In this document: positions 19,054-29,440 of the stretch, piece by piece | Numbering within the stretch: position 1 is the first letter of the stretch | Layout of the letters: every line of letters starts with the position of its first letter | Notes under the pieces: model-generated | Databases searched by the model: none | Told to the model about the DNA's origin: nothing | Seen by the model: only the letters and a program-made list of their open reading frames with translations | DNA from: Xenorhabdus innexi | Lineage (GTDB): Bacteria; Pseudomonadota; Gammaproteobacteria; Enterobacterales; Enterobacteriaceae | DNA length: 64,000 nucleotides | Direction of reading: 5' to 3' | Assembly: GCF_002632485.1 (NCBI RefSeq) | Contig: NZ_NIBU01000004.1 | Span: 1-64,000, forward strand | Program-made: the position numbers and the translations under genes

Positions 19054-19566
19054 ATGTTGAAACAAGAAATGATCACGAAATTAAATGAGCAATTAAATCT
19101 GGAATTTTATTCTGCTAATTTATATCTGCAAATGAGTGCATGGTGTAGTGATAAAGGGTACGAAGGAGCGGCAGCATTTCTGAGAGTCCATTCGCAAGAA
19201 GAAATGCAGCATATGCAACGCTTATTTGATTATCTGGGTGATACCGGAGCAATGCCTGTACTGGGTGCAATTCAGGCTCCTCCTGTTGAATTTAATTCCA
19301 TTTCTGAGGTATTCAATCAAACCTATGAGCATGAAAAGCTGATCACTGAAGAGATTAATAAACTGGCCCATTTGGCGATGACAACTCAGGATTACTCTAC
19401 ATTTAACTTTTTACAATGGTATGTGGCTGAACAACATGAAGAAGAGAAGTTATTCAAATCTATTCTGGATAAACTAGGCATGGTAGGTGAAAGCGGTAAA
19501 TCTTTATTCTTATTGGATAAGGATTTGAAAGGATTATCTGTTCCTGCACATGCAGCTCATGCTTAA
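19054..19566 (+). CDS. ftnA: Non-haem ferritin FtnA
   Basis: This is a 170-residue ferritin subunit; 24 of them form an iron-storage shell. The ferroxidase-centre residues seen in E. coli FtnA are present: E17, E50 and H53, with further acidic residues in the EQHEEEK segment. The chosen ATG ([10 protein letters not shown]) has a CAGGAG site 9 bases upstream; a longer frame from 18997 has none. It is monocistronic, with a terminator at 19611. Confidence 0.92.
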   Translation: MLKQEMITKLNEQLNLEFYSANLYLQMSAWCSDKGYEGAAAFLRVHSQEEMQHMQRLFDYLGDTGAMPVLGAIQAPPVEFNSISEVFNQTYEHEKLITEEINKLAHLAMTTQDYSTFNFLQWYVAEQHEEEKLFKSILDKLGMVGESGKSLFLLDKDLKGLSVPAHAAHA

Positions 19567-19610
19567 GAAAAGTTTATAACAAATCAGTCTGTATCTGATG
19601 ACTCTTTTGG

Positions 19611-19656
19611 CCGTGCTTCCTGTTTTTGACCATTTTAAGCAGGAGTCACGGTTTTT
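19611..19656 (+). terminator. Terminator after ftnA
   Basis: A 12-bp imperfect stem, CCGTGCTTCCTG with CAGGAGTCACGG, is followed by TTTTT. Confidence 0.65.
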
Positions 19657-19790
19657 CCGTTTTATTTCCTATTGTTATTTTTTGCGTGGTGCTTCACAGG
19701 TCCGGGCTTTCACCACAGATTAAACCTACCTTTTGATATAGAATCCCCCCAGTTATAAAATTCATCTGTATATTAAAAGGTTATAAGTTT

Positions 19791-20177
19791 ATGACTATTT
19801 TTAGCATCCGCTCATTCTGGACTAAATTATCAGCCTTGGCGGTTTTGTTTGTTGGTATATCCTGTCAACAAGCTTTAGCCCATGCTCACTTAAAAGATCA
19901 GACTCCTGCTGAAAACACAACGGTTGAAGCTGCACCACAAGCTATAACACTGAGTTTTTCGGAGCGTATTGAACTTGGGTTCAGCAAAGTAAAATTATTT
20001 GGCCCGGAAAAAGAAGAGATTAAAACCGGAAAACTGGAGCTTGATCCGGAAACTAAAACCAGACTGATCCTGCCGGTTGAAGCCAAACTGCCTGCTGGAG
20101 AATATCGCGTTGACTGGAATGTACTATCAGTTGATGGTCATAAAACAAAAGGTGTTTATAACTTTACTGTAAGATAA
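19791..20177 (+). CDS. yobA: CopC-domain periplasmic protein YobA
   Basis: This is a 128-residue exported protein. After the signal peptide (to about residue 30, ending ALA) the mature form starts HAHLKDQTPAENTTVEA, with the N-terminal His-X-His of the CopC copper-binding fold, and ends DWNVLSVDGHKTKGVYNFTV, which holds the second conserved histidine region. CopC proteins carry copper in the periplasm. It overlaps yebZ by one base (TAATG) and forms yobA-yebZ-yebY as in E. coli. Confidence 0.9.
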   Translation: MTIFSIRSFWTKLSALAVLFVGISCQQALAHAHLKDQTPAENTTVEAAPQAITLSFSERIELGFSKVKLFGPEKEEIKTGKLELDPETKTRLILPVEAKLPAGEYRVDWNVLSVDGHKTKGVYNFTVR

Positions 20178-21169
20178 TGATTTCACTCGAGGCATTATAC
20201 ATACTTTGCCGTTTCTTCCATTTTGTGACTGTAATGCTAATGTTCGGGCTTAGCCTGTGTATTACTTTACTCACGTCAGACCATCTTTCAGTATTAATTA
20301 GAAAACGGCTGAAGGCCGCTTTAAGTATTAGTACGGTAGCGGCTTTCATGACTTCAATCGTCTGGTTTATTGTACAGGCCGGGCTGATGGGTGATGGGTG
20401 GCACGATGTTTACCAGCCTGAAATATGGCAGGCAGTATTAGGAACTGCTTTTGGCAAGGTATGGCAGTGGCAATTACTGATTGCAATGCTCGCTGTGGGA
20501 GTAATACTTTTTTTACGTAATAATGCCTTATGTACTAATACCAATGCCTCTCAGACAACGCATTTCTTATTATTAGGCTGTTCCGTTATTTTACTTTCAA
20601 GCCATGCGTTCATTGGGCATGCTGCTATGTATGAAGGGGAGCTTGGTCAACTGTTGCAGTTGAATCAGGTTATCCATTTGCTCAGTGCAGGTTATTGGTT
20701 TGGCGGATTATGGCCGTTTTTGCTGTGTCTGCAGTTCTTACAACTGAAAAGTACCCGCGTTTTGAATTCAACTTCTGAAAAGGTGGATAATCCTGATAAG
20801 GTGAATAGCGGGAACATAGCAAAGAGCCTATATGATGAAAGTGTTGCTGCAATGAGACGATTTTCTAATTATGGGCATCTGGCCGTTTTTCTGGTGATCG
20901 TCACTGGCATTGTCAGTAGCGTCATTTTAATTCCGGGCTGGCCATTCTTTGCTGTTCCGGTTTCCGAATATCAGTCCATGCTATGGCTGAAAATTATACT
21001 TGTTACAGGTATGGTTATTTTAGCTTTAGTCAATCGCTATATTCTGGTGCCTAAATTAAAGCAAAAAGGACGCTATGAATTATTAATGATTAACAGCTGG
21101 CTGGAAATCATTCTGGGTACAGCAGCCTTACTATGTGTTGCTATTTTTGCAACAGAACCTCCTGTGTGA
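20177..21169 (+). CDS. yebZ: CopD-domain inner-membrane protein YebZ
   Basis: This is a 330-residue membrane protein with about eight spans and the CopD family features, including conserved histidines in HAFIGHAAM, IHLLSAGYWFGGLW and the segment near RFSNYGHLAVF. CopD partners with CopC and is thought to move copper across the inner membrane. A polar loop of about 40 residues (NSTSEKVDNPDKVNSGN) breaks the membrane spans in the middle. Confidence 0.88.
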   Translation: MISLEALYILCRFFHFVTVMLMFGLSLCITLLTSDHLSVLIRKRLKAALSISTVAAFMTSIVWFIVQAGLMGDGWHDVYQPEIWQAVLGTAFGKVWQWQLLIAMLAVGVILFLRNNALCTNTNASQTTHFLLLGCSVILLSSHAFIGHAAMYEGELGQLLQLNQVIHLLSAGYWFGGLWPFLLCLQFLQLKSTRVLNSTSEKVDNPDKVNSGNIAKSLYDESVAAMRRFSNYGHLAVFLVIVTGIVSSVILIPGWPFFAVPVSEYQSMLWLKIILVTGMVILALVNRYILVPKLKQKGRYELLMINSWLEIILGTAALLCVAIFATEPPV

Positions 21170-21377
21170 TCCTTATGGATTGATGTGGGCCAATGATTTT
21201 GGTCAGTAGTGTCACTTTTTCAATCTACGCACATAAGCGCAGAGTTTCTGCGCTACTATTCCTTTACCTGAATGATGCAGTTAAGTGTATTGCTTATGGT
21301 AATGAATGTAGTCTTAGCTATATAAACAGGAAAAAGGGCGTTAGAATTCGGGCCATGTATTTATCCGGGGAATGACA

Positions 21378-21755
21378 ATGAAACGAGTATTTTGTGTTTT
21401 ATCTTTTTTGTTTTTTACTTTTCAGGGAGTAGCAGCTCCAATACAAACGGTAAGTAAGCTACAGTTCGGCAAACAATGGGCTTTTACTCGGGAAGAGGTT
21501 ATGCTTGATTGCCGTTCAGGAGGTGCATTGTTCGTGATCAACCCCAGCACGCTTATGCAATACCCTCTTAATAAGCGAGCAGAAGAGCTTGTGCAGACCC
21601 GTCAGGCGATAGCAACACCGCTAAATACAATCCTTTTGGATGACCCTGAACATAGTAACCAGAAAATGAGTATTGAACCATTTCAAAAAGCAGCTATGGC
21701 TCTATGTGATTACAAGTCAGATAGTAATAAATTCAGTGATAAAAAAGAGAAATGA
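21378..21755 (+). CDS. yebY: YebY family protein (DUF2511)
   Basis: This is a 125-residue exported protein of unknown function. The signal peptide covers about residues 1-20. The core matches E. coli Yeb[35 protein letters not shown], then ILLDDPE and MALCDY. Two cysteines are kept. The ATG at 21378 has GGGG at proper spacing (7 bases); the ATG two codons earlier sits directly on that site. Compared with E. coli it carries an additional charged C-terminal tail. Confidence 0.85.
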   Translation: MKRVFCVLSFLFFTFQGVAAPIQTVSKLQFGKQWAFTREEVMLDCRSGGALFVINPSTLMQYPLNKRAEELVQTRQAIATPLNTILLDDPEHSNQKMSIEPFQKAAMALCDYKSDSNKFSDKKEK

Positions 21756-21849
21756 TTTTTATTTCTAATATGAATGAAATGTCAATTAATGTATTAATAA
21801 ACTAGCCAAACTTGGTAAATTATCCTGTGTCAACTACTCTATAAGAGGT

Positions 21850-21944
21850 AAGTTGTTCTACGTCTCAATGGCATTTTAGCGCACGGCTCTCTAACAGAGC
21901 CATTTTCCCTAGGCCGGGTTGAGGAATAAGCTCGGCCTTTTTTT
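21850..21944 (+). ncRNA. sdsR: Small RNA SdsR (RyeB)
   Basis: The stretch TTTTAGCGCACGGCTCTCT, then AGAGCC-ATTTTCCCT, is the hallmark of SdsR, the stationary-phase Hfq-dependent RNA that lowers porin and mutS expression. The first hairpin is GGCTCT/AGAGCC. The transcript ends with a strong terminator, AGGCCGGG to CTCGGCCT followed by seven Ts. A sigma-S-like -10 element (CTATAAG, 21839-21845) lies just upstream. E. coli sdsR is also next to yebY. The 5' end is uncertain by a few bases. The partner antisense RNA RyeA/SraC and pphA are not visible. Confidence 0.85.
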
Positions 21945-22369
21945 ATTATGCTTACCATAAATAATGAATGATTTTACTCTTTTTTCACAAAATCATTTTT
22001 CACCTGACTTATATAATGTATTCAAGAGACTTTGAATGGGCAAGTAGTGACAAATAAACGCAAAAATTCTAATAAACCGTCAGTCGCTTTTTGAAGACAT
22101 ATCAGATAATAATTTGAGCGGGAGCGCGGTTTTGACTGTAAATCAGGTAATTTCCTGATATAAGCTGTGATAACTAACTGAATTTTAAAAATGTATGCTG
22201 GTAAAATTCCTGAAAGAAAACTCTAATTCTGAGCTTCGGGCATTATGCTGGGGCAGCGAGTACAGGGGAGTAGAAGATTTATCGGAGTGATTGAGAACTT
22301 TGAAACAATCCCTGCTCGTTAATTTATTGTTGTTCATTTGTTGTTCTTGACTACTTTATATAGGTACAT
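21945..22369. other. Intergenic region between sdsR and msrC
   Basis: I find no gene. The left half is AT-rich; about 22220-22300 has a GC-richer patch (GAGCTTCGGGCATTATGCTG) without a recognisable RNA or protein. The promoter of msrC should lie at the right end; a TTGACT...TATATA pair is visible at about 22347-22362. Confidence 0.3.
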
Positions 22370-22867
22370 ATGGATAAGTATAAACACTATCAGAATTTGT
22401 CAGATAGCTTGATAGCATTATTATCGGGCGAGTATGACCTCATCGCATCTCTTGCAAATACAAGTTCATTGTTATATGAACATTTGGATAATGTTAATTG
22501 GGTTGGCTTTTACTTGGTAGATGGTGATACCCTAGTTTTAGGCCCATTTCAGGGTAAAATTGCCTGTGTTCGTATTCCTATAGGAAAAGGGGTGTGCGGA
22601 ACCGCTGTAGAAAAGAATTGTATCCAGCGTATTTCAGATGTACACGCTTTTCCCGGTCATATAGCCTGTGATGCAACCAGTAATGCTGAAATTGTCCTTC
22701 CTTTGGAAATTAATGGGCAAATTATTGGTGTTCTCGATATCGACAGCACGGTTTTTGATCGGTTTGATGAATGCGATGAACATGGCTTGAAAGTGCTTGT
22801 CAGCAGGCTTTGTGAGCATTTGGGGCAATGTGTTGTGCCAAAATATCTGCAACAGAATGTAACTTAA
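22370..22867 (+). CDS. msrC: Free methionine-(R)-sulfoxide reductase MsrC
   Basis: This 165-residue GAF-domain enzyme reduces free methionine-R-sulfoxide, an oxidative-damage repair step. Three cysteines at 66, 76 and 100 have exactly the spacing (10 and 24) of the catalytic C84, C94 and C118 of the known family members, in ACVRIPIGKGVCGTAV and HIACDATSNAEIVLP. In E. coli the gene (yebR) is also just upstream of proQ. Confidence 0.9.
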   Translation: MDKYKHYQNLSDSLIALLSGEYDLIASLANTSSLLYEHLDNVNWVGFYLVDGDTLVLGPFQGKIACVRIPIGKGVCGTAVEKNCIQRISDVHAFPGHIACDATSNAEIVLPLEINGQIIGVLDIDSTVFDRFDECDEHGLKVLVSRLCEHLGQCVVPKYLQQNVT

Positions 22868-22962
22868 ATTATGTATGACGTGGCATTTATCGGCAACACC
22901 ATTATAATGTCGCCTGTTCATGCCTGCGCTGGTTGGCAAAACCGTTGTAATCAGGAAATTTC

Positions 22963-23676
22963 ATGGAAAATCAACCTAAGTTGAACAGTAGTAAAGAAGT
23001 CATTGCTTTTTTGGCTGAGCGTTTCCCGTTATGTTTCGCCGCAGAAGGTGAAGCACGTCCTTTGAAAATCGGGATCTTTCAGGATATCGTTGAACGTATT
23101 CAGGGCGAAGAGTGTTTAAGTAAAACACAGCTCCGTTCTGCTCTGCGCTTGTATACTTCCAGCTGGCGTTACCTTTATGGTGTAAAAGAAGGTGCTCAGC
23201 GTGTTGACCTTGACGGCAATACGTGTGGTGAGTTGGAAGCAGAACATGTTGAACATGCGCGCCAGCAGTTAGCGGAAGCTAAAGCTCGTGTACAGGCTCA
23301 ACGGGCTGAACAACGTGCCAAAAAACGTGAAACAGAAAACGTATCTGACAAGAAAAGCGAACGTCCTGTAAATAAAAAGGCTGCGCCTCGTCGCCGTCCA
23401 GAATCAGGTAAAAAAGATGATAAACGCCCATCTCGTTCGCAAGAGCGTCCGCAACAATCGCGTAAACCAGCAGATAAGACTACCAAAAAAATTGCACAAC
23501 CTGAGTTAACCTCAGTGACAGATGTATCCTCTTTGAAAATCGGTCAGACAATCAAAGTAAATGTAGGTAAAAGCCTAATGGATGCTTCTGTTCTGGAAAT
23601 TGCAAAAGATGGTGTAAGAGTGCAGTTACCTACTGGTCTGGCAATGATTGTACGCGCAGAACACTTAAAGTTCTGA
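22963..23676 (+). CDS. proQ: RNA chaperone ProQ
   Basis: This 237-residue RNA-binding protein binds many sRNAs and mRNA 3' ends and affects osmoregulated uptake by ProP. The N-terminal FinO-type domain covers about residues 1-120 ([26 protein letters not shown]). A long basic, glutamine-rich linker follows (about 120-180). A C-terminal Tudor-like domain ends [13 protein letters not shown]. prc follows after 13 bases, and the two are probably co-transcribed as in E. coli. Confidence 0.93.
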   Translation: MENQPKLNSSKEVIAFLAERFPLCFAAEGEARPLKIGIFQDIVERIQGEECLSKTQLRSALRLYTSSWRYLYGVKEGAQRVDLDGNTCGELEAEHVEHARQQLAEAKARVQAQRAEQRAKKRETENVSDKKSERPVNKKAAPRRRPESGKKDDKRPSRSQERPQQSRKPADKTTKKIAQPELTSVTDVSSLKIGQTIKVNVGKSLMDASVLEIAKDGVRVQLPTGLAMIVRAEHLKF

Positions 23677-23689
23677 TACGGAGGCCAAC

Positions 23690-25804
23690 TTGGGCATGAA
23701 CAAACTCATTACTTTGGCTTTCGTTTTAGGGCTATCATTTTCTGGTACAGGGTATTCAGATACTGTCAATGACGGTACTGCTAGCAGTAATGTTTCGAAT
23801 GCAGCTGTGCCTGCTGGTGGAACAACGGTTGGAAATCAGTCAGTTACTTTTACTATCAATCAGTTACCTGATCTAAAACCGGAACCACAACATGTGACAG
23901 TGAGTAAACGGATTGTCTCCCGTTTTATCCGCTCTCATTACCGCCATTTTAATCTTGATGCTGATTTCTCAGGTAAGATCTTTGATCGTTACTTAAATAT
24001 GCTGGATTATGGGCATAATGTTTTTTTGGCATCAGATATCTCGCAATTTTCTTCCCAGAAAGGGCTCTTAGGTAAAGAGCTTGAAAATGGGGATTTACAC
24101 CTTCCATATGCATTATTTAATTTGCAGCAAAAGCGTCGTTTTGAACGCTATCAATATGCTCTTTCCAGGTTAGAGCAGCCTATCTACTTAGATGGCAATG
24201 ATAAGTTAGAAACTGAACGTGATAAAGCACCATGGCCTACAAGTGTTGAAGCATTAAATAATCTTTGGGATGCCAAGATTAAGTCAGACTGGATAAATCT
24301 TAAACTGTCAGGAAAAAATGACAAAGAGATTAAGGAAACACTGACAAAACGTTATAGGACTTTGCTGAAACATTTGACTCAGAGTAAAAGTGAAGATGTT
24401 TTTCGAATCATAATGATGGCTTTTGCTCGTGAAATAGATCCTCATACTAGTTACCTTTCACCTCGTGATACAGAGCAGTTCAATTCAGAAATGAGCCTTT
24501 CACTTGAAGGTATCGGTGCTGTTTTACAGTATGATGATGAATATGTCACTGTCCGCTCACTTGTAGCGGGAGGCCCAGCCGCCAAAAGTAATTTGCTCAA
24601 AATCGGCGATAAAATTATTGGCGTGGGGCAGGCAGGTAAACCTGTTGTAGATGTTGTTGGCTGGCGCTTGGACGATGTTGTTGCTCTGATTAAGGGGCCG
24701 AAAGGCAGTAAAGTACGCCTTGAAATTATCCCAAGTGCAAAAGGGGCAAAAAATCATATTATCACTTTAACCCGTGAAAATATTCGCCTCGAAGACAACG
24801 CTGTCAAAATGTCAGTTAGAACTGTTGGTAAAGAAAAAGTTGGAGTTCTTGATATTCCGAGCTTTTATGTTGGTTTGACTAACGATGTAAAAGTACAGCT
24901 GCAAAAGCTGACCAAACAAAATGTTTCTGCCATTGTTATTGATTTACGCGGTAATGGTGGTGGGGCGCTGACAGAAGCTGTTTCGCTTTCTGGCTTATTC
25001 ATCAAAACCGGCCCGATTGTACAGATCCGGGATAATACAGGTCGGATTAAAGAAGATTCAGATACTGATGAAGCGATATATTATAAAGGCCCTTTGGTTG
25101 TTTTAGTTAACAATCTGAGTGCTTCCGCCTCTGAAATTTTTGCGGCGGCTATGCAGGATTATGGGCGTGGTTTAATTGTTGGTGAGCCTACTTTTGGTAA
25201 AGGAACGGTTCAGCAATATCGTTCTCTGAATCGTATTTATGATCAAATGCTGAGCCCTGACTGGCCTGCAATTGGTTCAGTGCAATATACCATTCAGAAG
25301 TTTTACCGGGTAAATGGTGGCAGCACTCAGCTTAAAGGTGTAACACCTGATATTCTTATGCCTACAGGTGAAGAACCTGCGGATATAGGTGAAAGTCAGG
25401 AAGATAATGCTTTGCCTTGGGATAGCATTCAGCCCGCAACTTATTCTTTCTCAAAGAATATTTCAGAATTAGTACCATCATTAACCAAACTGTATCGTCA
25501 GCGTATCGCTAATAATCCTGAGTTTAAATATATTGATCAGGATATTGCCTACTATAAGCTGCTAAAAGCTCGTCATGGTGTTTATTCATTAAACTATGCA
25601 GAGCGAGAGAAAGAAAATAAAGAGTATGAAGCGATTAAGCTAAATCGTATCAATGAGCGTTTCAAACGAGAAGGCAAAAAACCACTTTTGTCACTGGATG
25701 ATTTAGCGAAAGATTATAAGGGTCCCGATCCTTATTTAGATGAATCGGTACAGATTGCTCTGGATTTGGCTCATCAGTCAGCTGAAATGACTCATAAAAA
25801 GTAG
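23690..25804 (+). CDS. prc: Tail-specific periplasmic protease Prc
   Basis: This is a 704-residue C-terminal processing protease (E. coli Prc 682) that trims penicillin-binding protein 3 and degrades tagged periplasmic proteins. A signal peptide ends at about residue 23. A PDZ domain lies in the middle (SLEGIGAVLQYDDEYVT onward). The catalytic serine lies in SASASEIFAAAMQDYG and the catalytic lysine in FGKGTVQQYRSLNRIYD. The likely start is TTG at 23690, five bases after GGAGG; an ATG at 23696 is the alternative. A 20-30-residue low-complexity Ser/Gly/Val stretch after the signal peptide is longer than in E. coli. Confidence 0.93.
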   Translation: MGMNKLITLAFVLGLSFSGTGYSDTVNDGTASSNVSNAAVPAGGTTVGNQSVTFTINQLPDLKPEPQHVTVSKRIVSRFIRSHYRHFNLDADFSGKIFDRYLNMLDYGHNVFLASDISQFSSQKGLLGKELENGDLHLPYALFNLQQKRRFERYQYALSRLEQPIYLDGNDKLETERDKAPWPTSVEALNNLWDAKIKSDWINLKLSGKNDKEIKETLTKRYRTLLKHLTQSKSEDVFRIIMMAFAREIDPHTSYLSPRDTEQFNSEMSLSLEGIGAVLQYDDEYVTVRSLVAGGPAAKSNLLKIGDKIIGVGQAGKPVVDVVGWRLDDVVALIKGPKGSKVRLEIIPSAKGAKNHIITLTRENIRLEDNAVKMSVRTVGKEKVGVLDIPSFYVGLTNDVKVQLQKLTKQNVSAIVIDLRGNGGGALTEAVSLSGLFIKTGPIVQIRDNTGRIKEDSDTDEAIYYKGPLVVLVNNLSASASEIFAAAMQDYGRGLIVGEPTFGKGTVQQYRSLNRIYDQMLSPDWPAIGSVQYTIQKFYRVNGGSTQLKGVTPDILMPTGEEPADIGESQEDNALPWDSIQPATYSFSKNISELVPSLTKLYRQRIANNPEFKYIDQDIAYYKLLKARHGVYSLNYAEREKENKEYEAIKLNRINERFKREGKKPLLSLDDLAKDYKGPDPYLDESVQIALDLAHQSAEMTHKK

Positions 25805-25827
25805 TCATTCTGAGTTTTATTTCGAAT

Positions 25828-25857
25828 AAAAAACCGGCTTTTATAGTCGGTTTTTTA
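25828..25857 (+). terminator. Terminator after prc
   Basis: An A-rich stem, AAACCGGCT with AGTCGGTTT around TTTAT, is followed by a run of Ts. Confidence 0.7.
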
Positions 25858-26011
25858 CTTTTGCAGACTTGGCCGGATCTTATGTAAAATTGTAAAGTTA
25901 TGTTGATTTTATCGCTTAACATCTTAAAAAAATTGAATAATATGGCCTTAGTCCCCATCTTATGATTTACTTTTTGTTGAACTGTCTGATTATTAAAGGA
26001 AGCAAATTTAT

Positions 26012-26896
26012 ATGATGAGAATTGCCTTGTTCCTGCTCACTAACCTCGCTGTCATGGTAGTGTTTGGGATAATACTTTCACTTACGGGAGTACAGCGCAG
26101 TAGTGTTGCTGGCCTCATGATTATGGCTGGTTTGTTTGGTTTTGGTGGTGCATTTATTTCTTTATTAATGTCAAAATGGATGGCATTACGCTCTGTTGGT
26201 GGTCAGGTTATTGAAAAACCGTCTAACGAAATGGAATTTTGGCTGATGGAAACTGTTCGCCGTCAGTCTGATCAGGTTGGTATCACTATGCCACAGGTTG
26301 CTGTTTATGATGCACCGGATATTAACGCATTCGCCACAGGAGCACGCCGTAATGCGTCTTTAGTTGCTGTGAGCACGGGCTTGCTGAATAATATGAGCCG
26401 TGATGAAGCTGAAGCTGTTATTGCTCATGAAATCAGTCACATCGCTAATGGTGACATGGTAACAATGACGTTACTGCAAGGGATTGTAAATACATTCGTT
26501 ATCTTTATTTCACGTATCATTGCACAAGCGGCTGCAAGTTTCCTGTCCAACAGTGACGATGAGAGCGAAAGCAGTAGTAACGGTAATCCTATTGTTTATA
26601 TGATCCTTTCCATGGTTCTGGAAATTGTGTTTGGTATTCTGGCAAGTATTATCACCATGTGGTTTTCACGTTACCGTGAATTTCACGCAGATGCAGGGTC
26701 CGCAAAACTTGTCGGACGTGAGAAGATGATTGCAGCATTGCAACGTCTTAAAACGAGTTATGAGCCTCAGGAAGAAGGCAGTATGATGGCGTTTTGTATC
26801 AATGGTAAGTCAAAGAGTTTTAGTGAGTTATTCTTATCTCACCCACCATTGGATAAACGTATCGAAGCACTGCGTAATGGTGAATATATTAAATAA
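26012..26896 (+). CDS. htpX: Inner-membrane zinc protease HtpX
   Basis: This 294-residue M48 metalloprotease degrades misfolded membrane proteins alongside FtsH. Membrane spans lie at the N-terminus (residues 4-24 and 32-52) and in the middle (about 155-175 and 193-215). The zinc site is HEISH (H139, E140, H143) with E223 in [12 protein letters not shown]. It matches E. coli HtpX (293). A shared bidirectional terminator with tcyP follows. Confidence 0.94.
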   Translation: MMRIALFLLTNLAVMVVFGIILSLTGVQRSSVAGLMIMAGLFGFGGAFISLLMSKWMALRSVGGQVIEKPSNEMEFWLMETVRRQSDQVGITMPQVAVYDAPDINAFATGARRNASLVAVSTGLLNNMSRDEAEAVIAHEISHIANGDMVTMTLLQGIVNTFVIFISRIIAQAAASFLSNSDDESESSSNGNPIVYMILSMVLEIVFGILASIITMWFSRYREFHADAGSAKLVGREKMIAALQRLKTSYEPQEEGSMMAFCINGKSKSFSELFLSHPPLDKRIEALRNGEYIK

Positions 26897-26947
26897 TACT
26901 GTCAGGCTCTTATCTATGCTGAGAGTGAGCAGTTAAAAAATAAAATG

Positions 26948-26984
26948 AAAAAAGCCGGAATTTATTATAAATTCCGGCTTTTTT
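26948..26984. terminator. Bidirectional terminator between htpX and tcyP
   Basis: A 15-bp stem, AAAAAGCCGGAATTT paired with AAATTCCGGCTTTTT, with A- and T-runs on both sides, ends both convergent genes. Confidence 0.85.
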
Positions 26985-26997
26985 ACCATCAGATTGT

Positions 26998-28365
26998 TTA
27001 ATCCTGATTAAATATCTTTTTATCAGTTTTACCCATCAATTGGCTGGTAATAGTACCGGCAGTCATAGCTCCGTTAACATTTAACGCAGTACGACCCATA
27101 TCAATAAGTGGTTCGACCGAGATTAATAAAGCGACCAGAGTGACAGGTAACCCCATTGCCGGCAGAACAATAAGTGCGGCAAACGTAGCACCGCCACCAA
27201 CGCCCGCAACGCCCGCAGAGCTGATAGTCACAATTCCAACGAGAGTCGCAATCCACAGAGGGTCAAAAGGATCAATACCTACGGTTGGGGCAATCATAGC
27301 TGCCAGCATAGCGGGATAAATCCCTGCACAACCATTTTGGCCGATAGTCGCACCGAATGAAGCGGAAAAACTGGCTATAGATTCAGGAACACCAAGACGA
27401 CGAGTTTGTGTTTCCACATTTAACGGAATACTGGCAGCACTTGAGCGGCTAGTAAAAGCGAATGTCAGAGCAGGGGCTGCTTTTTTAAAGAATTTGAGCG
27501 GGTTTATGCCTGTTATAGCTAAAAAAATGCCGTGTACAACAAACATCAAACCTAAAGCAATATAGGAAGCAACAACAAAGTTACCTAATTGGGCAATATC
27601 GTGAATATTAGAACTGGCAACGACTTTTGTCATTAATGCCATTACTCCGTATGGGGTAAGGCGCATAACCAGTCTGACCAGTTTCATTGCCCATGCCTGC
27701 ATCGTATCAATCGCGATAAGAGCACGTTCACCACGTTCACGATCATCTTTCATCATTTGCAGAGCTGCAATTCCTAAAAATGTTGCAAAGATTACTACAC
27801 TGATGATTGAAGTCGGATTTGCTCCGGTAAGATCTGCAAATGGGTTCTTAGGAATAAAAGAGAGAATTAGTTGCGGCACGCTCAGGTCTGAAACCCGGTT
27901 AATATAGTTTGTCTCGATTGCTGACAGGCGTGCTGTTTCCTGTGTTCCCTGAATTAATCCAGCAGCGGTCAGCCCAAACATATCGGCAATAACAACACTG
28001 ATTAAAGCAGAAATAGCGGTGGTCAGCAGTAAAGTACCAATAGTCAGCAAACTGATTTTGCCTAAGGAAGATGCTTTATGCAGACGTGCAACTGCACTCA
28101 GTATAGAGGCAAAGACTAATGGCATAATGACCATTTGTAACAATTGCACATAACCATTGCCGACAATATTGAACCATTTAATTGATTCTTTCACGATCGG
28201 ATTATGTGCACCATAAATAACATTCAGTGCTAACCCGAAAAAGACACCAACAACTAAGGCGATAAGAACTTTTTTGGACAGACTCCATTGGTCTGAACTC
28301 GTTTTTGCTAAAATAACGAGTAGTGCTGTAAAAATAAGCACATTAATAATGAGTGGTAAATTCAT
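26998..28365 (-). CDS. tcyP: L-cystine transporter TcyP
   Basis: This is a 455-residue sodium/dicarboxylate-symporter-family transporter (YdjN) that imports L-cystine. It has about ten spans and the family's serine-rich loop ([16 protein letters not shown]), plus [18 protein letters not shown]. It is very close to E. coli TcyP except at the C-terminal tail. In E. coli it is controlled by CysB; I cannot see the site. Confidence 0.93.
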   Translation of the reverse strand: MNLPLIINVLIFTALLVILAKTSSDQWSLSKKVLIALVVGVFFGLALNVIYGAHNPIVKESIKWFNIVGNGYVQLLQMVIMPLVFASILSAVARLHKASSLGKISLLTIGTLLLTTAISALISVVIADMFGLTAAGLIQGTQETARLSAIETNYINRVSDLSVPQLILSFIPKNPFADLTGANPTSIISVVIFATFLGIAALQMMKDDRERGERALIAIDTMQAWAMKLVRLVMRLTPYGVMALMTKVVASSNIHDIAQLGNFVVASYIALGLMFVVHGIFLAITGINPLKFFKKAAPALTFAFTSRSSAASIPLNVETQTRRLGVPESIASFSASFGATIGQNGCAGIYPAMLAAMIAPTVGIDPFDPLWIATLVGIVTISSAGVAGVGGGATFAALIVLPAMGLPVTLVALLISVEPLIDMGRTALNVNGAMTAGTITSQLMGKTDKKIFNQD

Positions 28366-28800
28366 CCCTAGTCTCCAATATTCTGACTAAATATTTTTGT
28401 ATGGTATATATTCACTGCGCGATATAGCGAAAAGTTTTACCATTATTTTATTAAAGAATTATGGTATCAATATAAGTATTTGCTTTCTTATAATTTTAGA
28501 GAATATAATATAATTATTTATCACTATATAGCACTATTGGTTATATGTATTTATGTGATGTTTTTTTATTTTCATTCAAGGTTAACCAGTATCTTTAGAG
28601 ATTGTTTTATGGATGATAAAGTTTATGGTCTTATCTAATTAATATATACGTTTATTTATCCAAAATGACAGGAATGATTAAAAAGTTAGCCGACTGGATA
28701 GTGAAATTAATAAATGAAAATAAAGAAATAATATTTATGATTTTGATTGACCCTATTGTCAAAATAGGGCCATGATTTGATTAAAAATAGACTCAATTAC
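28366..28800. other. AT-rich intergenic region between tcyP and ydjM
   Basis: No gene is seen on either strand. The tcyP promoter (minus) is expected near 28370-28480. A weak hairpin (CCCTATT...AATAGGG at about 28752-28769) follows ydjM on the minus strand but lacks a U-run. Confidence 0.35.
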
Positions 28801-29394
28801 TTACTTGTACAAATTTTGTAATTTATCGATGTGTAATTTGTCGAGTTGCAGTTTATCGAATGGCAACTTATCTAAATAGTCCATAAATGAGAAATCGATA
28901 TGCTGTGGAATAAGAATAGCAATCACGACAACTAAAACGGCGATAAATCGTTCTGCCTTTTTGCGCTCTTTTCCTCTCAATATAGGAATTCGGAAGCGTG
29001 TTTTTAGGGGCCATAAGAGAGGAATACCTGCTGGTGTCAGCATGTCTGCAACCAAGTGGCTGATATAACCGATGATCATGGCATGGAAAAAATCAGTTGG
29101 TACAGGCCATTCAGGGGGAATTTCAGTCTGAAATAGCACAACACCGACGACAAGCGCAAGTAGGCTATGGGTGAACCCTCTGTGCCCGCAAAGCCGTGCG
29201 ATAGGAATGGAAATAAAACGGAATAGTCTGCCTAAAGTTGAATGTGGATGGTCAATATCTGGTAATAAAGCAGCCAAAAGTACACCGGGAAGCATGTGTA
29301 ACCAATCTCCCTGTGCTATTTCTGGCGTGATTTCTAGCTGGTGAGCCAATACAAGGCTGGCAACTGAAAAGAGAAGATGCCCTTCTGCTGTCAT
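28801..29394 (-). CDS. ydjM: Inner-membrane metal-dependent hydrolase YdjM (DUF457)
   Basis: This 197-residue protein has three or four membrane spans. The metal-binding histidine/aspartate motifs of the family are present: GHLLFS near the start, LLPDIDHPHSTLGR, CGHRGFTHSLLA and SHLVADMLTPAGIP. Its substrate is unknown. E. coli ydjM is a LexA (SOS) regulon gene, and a LexA box lies 47 bases upstream here. The C-terminus is unusual: five DKL steps in about 20 residues (LDKLPFDKLQLDKLHIDKLQ), not part of the family core as I recall it. Confidence 0.88.
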   Translation of the reverse strand: MTAEGHLLFSVASLVLAHQLEITPEIAQGDWLHMLPGVLLAALLPDIDHPHSTLGRLFRFISIPIARLCGHRGFTHSLLALVVGVVLFQTEIPPEWPVPTDFFHAMIIGYISHLVADMLTPAGIPLLWPLKTRFRIPILRGKERKKAERFIAVLVVVIAILIPQHIDFSFMDYLDKLPFDKLQLDKLHIDKLQNLYK

Positions 29395-29440
29395 AATTAT
29401 TTATACTGGATTATCTGTTATATTGGTTATTGGTACTGAT

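Noticed and set aside
22200-22300. Possible further small RNA between sdsR and msrC
   Set aside because: There is no terminator, no promoter and no known RNA core; GC content alone is not enough.
28752-28769. Hairpin after ydjM as a rho-independent terminator
   Set aside because: The stem is present but no U-run follows on the transcribed strand.
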